In this document: one piece after another, positions 24,001 through 36,000 of the stretch
Layout: each line of letters opens with the position of its first letter
How positions within the stretch are numbered: position 1 is the first letter of the stretch
Assembly (NCBI RefSeq): GCF_014905175.1
Contig: NC_057789.1
Coordinates: forward strand, 13,568,876-13,632,875
DNA from: Aphidius gifuensis
Taxonomy: Eukaryota; Arthropoda; Insecta; Hymenoptera; Braconidae
Direction: 5' to 3'
Length of the DNA stretch: 64,000 bases
Position numbers and translations under genes: made by a program
Notes under the pieces: generated by a model
Told to the model about the DNA's origin: nothing
What the model saw: the letters and a program-made list of their open reading frames with translations, nothing else
The model's database searches: none

Positions 24001-27000
24001 AGAGTCAATTTAAGGTCTCTTTTGGACTTCTCACGTTAATTTGATACGAGGAGTCAAAAAATTGACTCTTATTTCTACCTGTGTTATGTTTATCCAATTA
24101 AGGAGGTTATGCACAAATTCATTGCGGGTGTTGCGGGGCGCTTCTGACGTCACAGAAAAAACTGAAATCGGGCTACACTGTAAAAAAATAAAGTGAAAAG
24201 TGCCTGCGTCCTATATACAATATATGAGACTGCGGGTATGTGTGTGTGTTTAAACATGCCATACGTTGTCACATCTAATTTTTGTAAAGTTTATAATTAA
24301 TTTCTCATTAATTGACCGATCAACATATGAAAATTTTTCGCGCAATTAATAAAACTCGGTTTCTAGTATATGTGTGATTTTTTTCAAGACTTTTTCATCA
24401 TTTTTTCCATCCGAAAAAAATGGTTGAAATCTCCATATGAGCCAATGTTAAATATTATTTTCAATAATTAATTACAAAAAATTTAACCGATCAACATAAG
24501 AAAATAATCAAACCGTTGTATTCAGAATGAAAAGATCTACTTGTGTACAAAATTTCAGAACATTCTCATTATATTTAAAAAAAAAAGAGTAATTTCTGCA
24601 TAACCTCCTTAACTGCACAAAGGCTTTTCGTTATGGCTTCTTAAAAATATTCATTTGAGTTTGTTGATATTCGAGGGATTTTTTAGTGACAAAAGAGAGT
24701 AGATTTAGCTTATCCACTCATAATACATTGGCCTGAATGTCATAGCCAATCTCAAAAGAAGAAACTCCCGCTTAGTTTTTTGGATCAAAATATTATTTCA
24801 TATATTTTTTATTTTATTATGAAATCAAATGAGTGGTCCTCGATACATTTACTGAAGTTCTTTCATTTTTTGAAGTTAGTATTTCAAGTAATTAGCTTTT
24901 TTTGTAAGTAAACGTGTAAGTAAAAGCAAAGAGACATGGAGGTGTTGCCAAGCAAACGGCACATGGTGGCATATGTCACTTAAAATGATTGGGTATAGTA
25001 TATTTTATGTTACTAGGGACAGTGGTAATAATGTGTGAATTTCTAAGAAGCGCACTACCTCTCTTACGCTTTGGAAATTCACACATTATTCCCACTGTCC
25101 TTGTAACATAAAATAAATTTATGCATATTCTATTAATTAATTTGAAAAGCCAAACTACGTGATGTCATATTGTTTCGATTTTTGTGGTCCCTTTTCAGGT
25201 GTGGTTCAGATTCTTCATAAGAACCAATTTCAAAAGTATTTGACTTTGATTATTGATAACTCCCCCACGGAGTTTATGAAATTAGTTTTATAAAAATTCG
25301 TTGACTGTAAAAATTTCGAATCATTTTGATATTTGGTTGAAGATTGACGTAATCCTTTAGCAGAACAATGACAATACATGCAAGTATCGTTGATTGATCA
25401 AATACACTCAAAGTGAAACAAAATATGACACTTAACAACGAAGACCACTACATATATATTGAAACTAAATATACCCAGAATAAGCTACCATAGGTAATGT
25501 TCAGAGGTTATGACAATTACTTATCGAAACAATCAATATACATAAATTTCATACCTGAATGATTTTTGTGCTGAAAAATACATTAAAAAAGAATGAACTC
25601 TGCGTAAATTATGAAACCTACCTCTCACAACTGGCACTTTCGATGACAAGCAGAGTAGAAATCTCATCTTTATAGGAAGCTATAAGGTTGACTACTGTGG
25701 ATTGAAGGATAATAAAATCTCAGGAAAAAGCATGTATTGTTTGGAAAATTTTGCCAGTGTTGTGAGATGTATAAGTTTTGTATATACGTAAGTTGATACG
25801 ATCGTTATGATGTTGATTACGTATAATTACCTATAGTCATTGTTATTTTATTTCTTCTTTTACTATTATTGTTAAAGACATGTCATAGAAGTTTTGATAT
25901 ATCTTTAGGTCTTTTGAAATTAATTTGATATAATTCATATAATCTTATTTTCAAGAAAAAGCGTGAGTGTGATTTCAGTAATTTCTTTTTTTTTTGGGTC
26001 TGCTAATGTTTGTCCAGAACTTATAAAATATAGTTTGTGACCATTTAAATGATATTGAAAATCTTATATATGGATTGGCTATTCTGCATTTAAAGATAAT
26101 AAAAAACTGATTGTGTAAAATTTGATGTATCGTTTCAAACTTAGTTGAAGCCCTTCTCCCTTTTATTATTTATTATTGGAACAAATTAACAAAAATACTA
26201 ATTAAAAGCACTCGTATTGCGAGTATTTTTTATAGCACCAACACAAATCAAATAAAATAATGTGGCATTATTGGACAGCCTGAATGAGCTTCACAATCAC
26301 TAGACGAGAATATATTTATTGATGCCTATATGTACTCTGGAAAAGTGAAACAGCTCAATCGTGTTGAACCAAACCCTGGCCTTCAAACACTTCACTACAA
26401 AAATTTTCCTTTTATAATTTTGGGGTGCTTTTAACGTCAGGACATAACGACCTTCCAGATATTTTTCGAGGAATTTATCTTATTATTTGATTGGCAATTC
26501 GATAATTTACGGTAGTAGAATCCTTACGTAGAAGTTTGGATTTTTGTAAAATCGATGTACTTATTTTATTTTTTTCGGGAAAACACAATAGTCAATAAAT
26601 TTATTTTTAAAATTTTTTCAGTATAATTACAATCCGTATTCAAAACAAACATTCGCGTTTAATTTTATTTTTCCGAGAGTTTCCCATAAATCTAACTGTG
26701 TGCTTCCATTCGTCATTGAGAGCCATTTTAATAACAGTAACGCCATTGTCACCGTATACGAGTGGATTTTGAAGGACATTTACACGCGTTACGGGAAAAC
26801 TTCCGGTAAACATATAGCCACAATTGTGTATGCAGGACTGAGTGCATTGTGTGTATATGTCCCCGTATATGTCCTCGAATAATGTGTGAATTTCCAAAAA
26901 ACGCACTACCCCTCCAACGCTCTGGAAATTCACACATTATTCCCACTGCCCTTGTGACATAAAATATAGTTATATTTGCCCGTTACATGTGCCCAATCAG

Positions 27001-30000
27001 AGAGCCCGCTCACAACTCATTTGGAAGGGCAAGCACGAGCCAAATTCGTTGAGAGCACACTCTCTGCCTGGGCACTTGTAACGAAATATACTAATTCTTA
27101 TAAGGGGCGATAGTGTTTTAAAAAGTGTGGTTTTTAAGCCTAATACGAAGTCTTTATTACAATTTTATCGAAAGTTATAGCTTGCCCAGTTTTCTAGTGG
27201 TTTTTTAAAAAAACTTCAACTTTTGATTTAGTCGTCTTACTTTGTATAAGGTTCAAAAAGCACGTGCGGTAAAACTCGACAACTTTTACTTGAAACTTTT
27301 TTTTTCATAAATGATAGTTTTAATAAAATAATAAAAAATAGAATTTTTTTTATTGTTTCGTAGTTTTTTTTAAAGATAGAAAAAAACTGACTAATAGAGT
27401 TGAAACATACTCTCAAATTCCAGGTGATGGAATTTTGAAAATCTCCTTACTTTAGTTTTACGTATAACTTTAACGAAAAAAACAAAAATAAATAATTGAA
27501 TTTGAGAAAAATGAAAAAAACATATATCTCTTTGAAATCGAAATTTTTGAAAGATTTCATTGTTTATGAACTATTAAAAATTATTCAACAGATACAATTC
27601 AACACGGCCCTAGCCAGAGTATTGAAAATTTTTAATTTTCAACGATACACGCCACAACAAACGTTATCAGATCTTTTTTATATTATGAATATTATTATTA
27701 CTGATATTATCTATAAAAGATCTATAATTAATATTATATTATTGATATTTATGATTTATTATTAATTGATTAATTGTTGATATTATTGAAATTATTGCAA
27801 ATTCAAAAGTTAATAGGCCAGTAAGAAACAAAAAGGACAGAACCGATAAAAATAATTAAAGATCCAAAAGATTCAGGTTCTATATTTAAAAAAAAATTAA
27901 ATTAAAAAAAAAAACAAAACGAAATAACATAGAATAAAAATAAAATATTTTCTATCTTTTTATAAAATAATAATGAAATATTTTTCGTTCTTCATTATTG
28001 CTGAGAAAGAGAACCCTACTTTGAACTAGTGAACATAGTAAAATTTGCAATGTAACATAGCACTTCACTAAAGAGCACTGGTGTGTTTACTAAGCAACAT
28101 TGTACTTTTTACTCAAGCTAGATAGTAATTCTTTCTGGAGTACGAATAAAATGTTTTGTGAAAAAACACAGAGAGAAAAAAATATTGCTTTACGGGAGAA
28201 AAAGGTTAATTTTTTGCTATGTCCCATGGTACCGGTGAAAGTTTCGGGAACAACAGTATAATTGATAATGTAGATCGTCAATTTTGCTATGTTCGAGACT
28301 TCTACAAAACATTTTATAGTTTATTCAGTAAGAAATATTATCTACCTTAAGTAAAAAGTACTTTCTTCCTTAGTAAAGACAACTGCGCGCTTGAGTGAAG
28401 TACTGTGTTACATTGTAAATTTTACTATGTTCACCAGTAGGGTTTTCTTTCTTACTAATAATGAGAAAAAAAATTAAATGTTCTTTATTATTAGTTTATT
28501 TTATTATTTTATTCTAAGTTAGTTTTTCTAAGTTCTTGGCTGCCTATATTTCATTTTTAAATTTATTATTTATCAGGGATTTTAATCCTCGACTTGCTAA
28601 ACTACGTATCAACCCTATGCCTTAACATGTAAGACCAACTTAACAATGTTAAACAACGAAAAAATGTCCTTAATTATGATAATTTGGTTTTGTGTTTTCT
28701 TTTTTCTTATGCTAACATAGTAAAATTCTCTTCGAACATAGTTAAAAGCAATATTCACGTATTTATTTATGTCTAAGGTATAATAGATCCACCAATTCCG
28801 TGAGTACTCTTAACTAACGCCATGGTAATAAAGACTTGGTAAAGTTTGTTGGGGCGTATGAACCGCGTTACCCGTCAAAAAATCAAAATTTTTAATACTT
28901 CGGCCAAGGTTATATTATTGATCAAATATAATTTTATGGTTGATTAATGATAAAATTATCTCAAAAATGTGACATCAATAAAATTTTAGAGAATCATTTA
29001 GATAATGAAGCCACTGAAAATTAACATTAAACAAATTAGAATATTAATTTTTATGAAAAATAATTTTGAGCATAATATAAAGGGTATTTTAATTCTACGT
29101 TGAGTTATTCATTGTGCCGTTTTTGAGTATGTTTTCAAAATGCTGTAATTTTTGATATAATAAAGATGAAGACTTTGTACTGGGCTCAAATGGAAGTCTT
29201 CAAAAAGCTTTATATGGGAGTTGAGTATATATGGGTCCATTTTCTACCTTAAATAGTTTCGGAGAAAAAAAAATTAAATATCTGATTTTTTTTTTTTCAA
29301 TGTTTTTTTTTTTGTTTTCTTAAAAACTATTCGAGATAAAGGAAAAAACCCTTCATGCGGGTGATAGAGTTTTTAGGGACGTGAAATTTATGCATAATAT
29401 AAAGAACCTACCCAGGTAGAAATTAGTCGCGGGGATCGAGGATTTACGCTCGGATCGACGTCGGCAACGAGCTTTATTCGATGTCGAAAAGTTACGCTAT
29501 TCGACGTCGAAAAGAGACTAAAACGAGACTAAACGAGGTAAAAAAAAAAAAAAGACAAAAAAACCTAAACATTGTTATTCTTCTATTAATTTATAATAGT
29601 TTTATTATAAAGTGAGGGTCCGGATGCGATAACACGTTGAGCGCTCGAAGACAAGAAAATGCTATGTTGCTGTGGGTGGAAAATGAGAAAAATTAAAATT
29701 GAAAAATTATAAAAAAAAAAAAAATACAGTCGTCGATAAAATTAAAAAATACATGTTTTTCTCCATATAAATTTTTTTATATAATAATTAGTTTACGGGA
29801 TAAAAAATAAAAACAAAAATTTTTTTTTTGAAAAAAATACTTCTTTTTAATCATATAACTCGAGACAACTTCTTTGAAAAGTAATAAATCGACTTGAAAT
29901 TTTGACTGTAGCTTCTTTATTAGCCACTGATTGCAACAGTAAAATCAAAAAACTCATTTATTTATATTGTTTAATTTTTATTATATGATTATTTAATGGC

Positions 30001-33000
30001 GAGGAAAAATTCAATTTGTCTAACTTTGAATGAAAAAAGAGTCGGAAAAATTTAAAAATTGAGTAACTTGTCAGTGGCGATATTGCTGAGCAGTATATCA
30101 AGAAGTTTTTTACAAATTTTCAGATATTTTTATTAATTATTTACTGAGTTATTAATTTAACAACAAATTGCGAGCCACCGTTAGGGCTATGTATGCGTGA
30201 TTTTCAGCAGTCCAATTCACAGGGCATTACAATTTAGGGCTTTTTTCCTCCACTGGCGGCGCTTGTAGAGCTTTTGTATCTGAAATCTATATAGAAAAAA
30301 TTTTACAAGCGCCATCACCGGCAAAAAAAAGCCCTAAATTGTATAAAATTTGCCCTGTGAATTGGACTGCAGCCCCCTCTTTCGCGAACGCGTTTGTTCG
30401 CGCGTTTGTATAACCATATAAATACAAACAGTATAATTATTATTAATTTAAGAACCAAATAAATGGATTTCAAGGTATGTTCGTATTCTAACTAGGCGTA
30501 ACCGCTTTTTAGCCTCGATTCGACGTTCAAGAATTAAAATACCAAGGAAAAGCAGTACCTAAAAAAATAAGGTTGCTCATACCATAATTCTTTTGGCTAC
30601 ATTAATTTCTTAGCTATATCATTTCTTCAGCTACTGCTTTATCTTCAATATTTTTATTTTTTAAAGTGAATTACATGTAATATATTTATGGAATAAAAAA
30701 TAATGTCCAAGAAAAAGCAGTAGCTAAGGAAAAGATGTAGCTAAGGAATTAAGGTTGCCAAAAAATTATGTTTTAAGGAATTAATGTTGCATAAAACATA
30801 ATTTTTTAGCAACCTTAATGCTTTACCTTGGGATTTTTATTCATTTTATAGATAAAATACATGTAAATTTATTTTTTAACGATAAATATGTCTAAGGGGA
30901 AGCAGTAGCTAAGGAAAAGAAGTAGCTAAGGAAATAAGGCTGCTGAGAAATTATGTTTTAAGGAATTGATCCTGCTCAAAACATAGTTTTTTGGCAACTA
31001 TAATTCCTCAGCTACATCTTTTCCTTTGCTACATCTTTTCCTCAGTGACTGCGTTCTCTTGGACATTTTTATTGTTCGAAAATAAATTTACATGTATTTT
31101 ATCTATAAAATAAATGAAAATCACAAGGAAAAGCTCAGGAATTAATGTTGCCAAAAAATTATGTTTTAAGGAATTGATGTTGCTCAAAACATAATTTTTC
31201 AGCAACCTTAATTCCTTAGCTACATCTTTCCCTTAGCTACTGCTCTCCCTTGGGATTTTCATTTATTTTATGAATAAAATACAAGTGAATTTAATTTTCA
31301 ACAATAAATATATCTAAGAAAAAGCAAAAGTTCAGGAAAAGATGTAGCTAAGCAATTAAGGTTGCCAAAAAATTATCTTTTTAGGAATTAATGCTGCTCA
31401 AAACATAATTTTTCGCCAACCATAATTCCTTAGCTACTGCTTTTTCTTGGATATGCCAAAAAATTATGTTTTGAGGAATTAATGTTGCTTAAAACATACT
31501 TTTTTAGCAACCTTTATTTATTAGCTACATCTTTTTCTTAGCTACTGCTTACCCTTGGACATTTTTATTGTTAAAAAATCAATTTACTTGTATTCTATTT
31601 ATAAAATAAATGAAAATCTCAAGGAAAAGCAGTAGGTAAGGAATTAATGTTGCCAAAAAATTATGTCTTAAGGAATTAATGTTGCTTAAAACATAATTTT
31701 TTGGCAACCTCAATTCCTTAGCTACTGCTTTTCCTCAGATATATTTATTGTTAAAAAATAAATTTTCCTGTATTCCATTCATAACGTAAATGAAAATCCC
31801 AAGGAAAAGCAGTAGCTAAGAGAAAGATGTATCTGAGGAATTCAGTTTGCTGAAATATTATGTTTCAAGCAACATTAATTCCTTAAAACATAATTTTTTG
31901 GCAACATTAATTCCTGAGCTACAGCTTTTCCTTAGATATATTTAGTGTTAAAAAATAAATTTACATGTATTTTATCTATAAAATAAATGAAAATCCTAAG
32001 GGAAAGCAGTAGCTAAGGAAAAGATGTAGCTAAGGAATTAAGGTTGCCAAACAATTATGTATGTATTTATGAGCTCGAACATTAAAACACTTTAAAATTC
32101 ATTTATTTTGTTATAAAATCAAAAAATTATAATTTTGTTCTCATAATTTATAATAAAACTATAATAAATTAATAAAATAATAACAAGTTCAGGTGTTTTT
32201 TTAATTTTTTTTTCCTTTACCTCGTTTTAGTTTCGTTTTAGTTTCGTTCGAGTCTCGTTTCGACGTCGAATCGAGGCTAAAAAGCTGTTACGCTGAGACT
32301 GAATAGGAAAATACCTTAAAATTCAATAGTTTTGTTGTTTTATTAATAATATCTATTAGTTTTGTCTTTTTTTATAATATAAAACCATAATAAATCAAAA
32401 AAATAAAAACATTTTAGTTTTTTTTCAACTTTTTCTTCTTTTACCACGATTTAGCCTCGTTTTAGTCTCGTTTCGACGTCGAATAGCGTAACATTTTGAC
32501 ATCGAAAAGAGCTCACTGCCGAGGTCGAGCGTATAGCTCGGAAATTATCCTCGATTGATGTTGATTTGAGGCTGAATTTCTACCTGGGCTGCGGCGCAAA
32601 TTACTTCCTGATCAATAGTTTGAACGCAATTTTCATTAAAGTGAAGGAAAAATTTTTTCATTTTTTTCTGATACGCTTCTTTTAATCCTTGAATAAAGTC
32701 TCTATGTCAACTGATTATGAAAGTTTTTTTTTTTTTTTTTTGTCGTCGACAAATCCAAACTGTCGCTGGGCCTGTGGCTCCTAGCCTCCGGAAAAATATC
32801 TTATTATACAACAGAATTGAAAATGATATTATTGACTATGCGTCTTCAGTAAATATATCGTCGCATTAAAGGATAAAGGGCGTAAGTGCCAAAAACGTCA
32901 ATTTTGGGCGTAGCTAATTTTTGTTTTTCATCTAATTTTGCTTTTGAAAAAGGGCGTAACAACCTTTTATAAAGGATGAAAGGCGTATGTCCAGGGACTT

Positions 33001-36000
33001 ACGCCTTTTGTCCATTATCAAAATGATTTTTGATAGAAGATGAAAGGGCGTGATTTACGCCTTTTTTCCGTTATCAAAATAATTTTTGATAAAAGATGAA
33101 GGGCGTATTTCCAATTTTATTTTCAATTTATTCAAAGGTAGTGTTTTTAAATTATTGATTATTTATTCATAATTATCAATAAATAAATGATCAGTCTATG
33201 TACACTGCCTTTGAATAAATTGAAAATAAAATTGGAAATACGCCCTTCATCTTTTATCAAAAATTATTTTGATAACGGAAAAAAGGCGTAAGTCCCTGGA
33301 CATACGCCCTTTATCCTTTATCAAAGGTTGTTACGCCCTTTTTCCTTTTTTTTTTTTTAAGCCTTAAAATTAGATGAAAACCCCAAAAATTAATAAATTT
33401 GCACTTACGCCTTTTTTCCGTTATTAAAAAAAAAATTCCCAAAAATGGCACTTACGCCCTTCATCCTTTAATGCGACGATATAATGTACATGATGAAAAA
33501 GAAAATTTAAAAAAGTATTACATTATTGAAATCTCATAACTTCCACTGATACTATGGTTTCATACTAATAATTACTTTTTTTTTCTTTTCGTTTATCAAA
33601 TAGAGTAAAATCCACTGTCCTCATGATAAACTATACCGTTGTTCCCAAATCTTCCATCAGTACTATAGAACATAGTCAACATTAACTTTTCTTTTGAATA
33701 AATTATACTATATTTTTCTCTCCGTATAATAGAGGCCCCTCCTGACGGACTTGACCGGTGTTCAAAAAAATATGACAAATTACATATAATGTCCCGAGTG
33801 GAAATTTTGGTCAGGTTCTGATCCGAAACAGAGCAAAGAGCTCGATTTCAAATCTGTTTGAAATCAGGAAGCCTGACCAGAAACGGATCACCATGTTAGT
33901 TTTTGTTAGTATTCACTTCCGAACCTGATCATGATACCTAACCACATCGTAAGGCTGAAGTCACGCTTCCTGATCAAGAATGGTTCAAGATACCTGATTA
34001 GATTGAGACCAGGAAGCTGACCATGAATGATCAGGCAATTAAAAATATAACATTTACTTTAGAATGCTAAGACAAACATCAGGCCTTTAGGAAATTTTGA
34101 GTGAGAATCAGTGCGTTGTATATTTAAGATTGAAGGTCATTAAATTTTCGGATATCGCTAAATTTGACATCTAAGTGAAATTATGATCATTTTCGTGAAG
34201 TAATTTTAGAATTTTCGTCTGATTCAGGGTCAAGGTATTCACAGACAAATGGTCCATTCCAGAGCAGAAACATAGAAATCAGTACGTTATAACATGAATC
34301 GATTCAATCATCAGACCAAAATTTTCTAATCTACTTCAGATAATAAAGTTGACGAAAGAAGGTTATCTAGTCTGTCAGTATCGTTTAAAAGACATCAATC
34401 AATTTGCTAGAAAAGTTATAGTAATTAGCTGGCTGGTGAGGCACTGATAATTTCAATAGTAACTCCCAAGTATTTGTGTCTATAAGTACAGACCACCAGC
34501 ATTACGCATACAACGGATTACGTGCCAGTAAAGTAGATAAATTTCAAACATGGAAGAGCATTAATTTTTTATGCTCCCAGTAACGTGCAAGCGCAAAAAG
34601 TCGGTCTACCTTGCAACCTGCATTCAACCTTAGAATATTTGTGAATAGCAATTAACATACATTTCTTGCGATCTAACTTAGTTTTGCCAATTTTTAAATT
34701 TAAAGTCAAATAGTTTATACAAATGTCAGTTATTACATCAGAAATATAGATCGTGTTTTCTCTGTGAAATTGACATTTTTTAAAAGTAATTTTAAGTATA
34801 AAAAAGTATATCATACGTTTATAAAATTTTGTGTCTTGCAAATCACCTGCGTATTGACAATATTATTGAGATACGATCAATAAAATGATAACATTTCGAA
34901 ATGATTCCTTGAAAAAAAAGCTTTCACTAATATTATCAGTGTGGTCTCTATATAATAAAGTTATTGTTTAATATCGATAATATTCCTTGATACTTACGGC
35001 GAGGAGAACTTTTCAATACTCCACGATAATCGTTACTGTTAGGTTTCACAGTAAGTGTAGTTTCACATCGAGCTTCTCCGACTGAGTTTTTGGCAACTAC
35101 TTCTACGATGTTTTGGTCGTATTGACGAGTCTTTGGGATGTCTAAATGGTACATGCCATCATATGTCAATTTATATCGTGACCCCTAATAATGATATAAT
35201 GAAATAATATCACGGTTCCCAAGAAAATATGTTGTTAGTTCATAAATAACGTGATGATAAATCATACTCACATTTATAACCGTACGACCGTTTATCAACC
35301 ATATTACTCGTGGTTTGGGATATCCTGTGACACGACAACAAAATCTAGAACTATCACCTTCTTCAACTTCAATAGCCTCAGGTTTACTGACAAATACTGG
35401 AGCAGTACGGATTTTATCTTTCTCATCTTCTTCTTCCGGTGTAATTTGCCATGCTGCTTCCATTTCTCGAATTTTCTCAATACTCTTCATACCTTTCGGT
35501 AACTGTGATTCATAGATAATTCCAGGTTTTCCAGAAGTTTCAATAAAGGCTTTTGTCTGATCTGAACCATAAAGATTGCTAGCTCTACACAAATACTCTC
35601 CTGAATCTTCAGGATAAATCCAACTGAAGTTCATTGCAACGTACCCAAAATCATAAATTGGAGCGAAGCGATTCTTATATGGCAATGGCTTACCATTAAA
35701 GAACCACTCTAATTTCATATTAGGATCGCCAACAGGAGCTAATTGACATTCAAACTTTGTACTGTTCATTTCCTCTAATCCAATCCGATTTTCAATGTTC
35801 GTTACAAAACGAGGTGGTTGTTGTTTTTCTATATCGTAAAAATCATCTGCTGTTAAATAAACCTTGGACGTATACTTTTTAATTGTTGCCTCCATTTGCA
35901 TGAGTGCTTCAGATTTCTTCATACCTTTTGGAACTTGATTCTGTAAGATTATGCTTGGCGATGTTTTACAAGTTACAGAAGCTTTCGTAATATCTTCACC

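Larger units (their letters stand above)
23452..34997 (-). other. Intron 19 (11.5 kb), the largest, repeat-filled
   Basis: It separates Ig 31 from its following conserved linker. Identified contents: MITE-like elements at 23987-24083, 24098-24612, 25001-25114, 26879-26967 and 26972-27090; a foldback at 27990-28467; the 3.2-kb nested element 29411-32588; a foldback at 32856-33483; and a CCCGAGTGG end at 33791. The stretches 25115-26870 and 34070-34997 show nothing I recognise. Confidence 0.85.

Noticed and set aside
26640..26947. Overlapping 60-97 codon frames on both strands
   Set aside because: No family recognised, no splice or poly(A) context, and the segment abuts two MITEs; it may be a relic but cannot be supported as a gene.
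27496..27765. 89-codon plus-strand frame
   Set aside because: Isoleucine/lysine-rich translation of AT-rich sequence that runs through a diverged copy of the GATCTGGTAACG repeat; no coding signal.
29411..32588. Integrated viral DNA (polydnavirus or other), prompted by the possible parasitoid origin
   Set aside because: No viral-type coding frame or integration motif seen; inverted ends and palindromic interior fit non-autonomous mobile DNA better.
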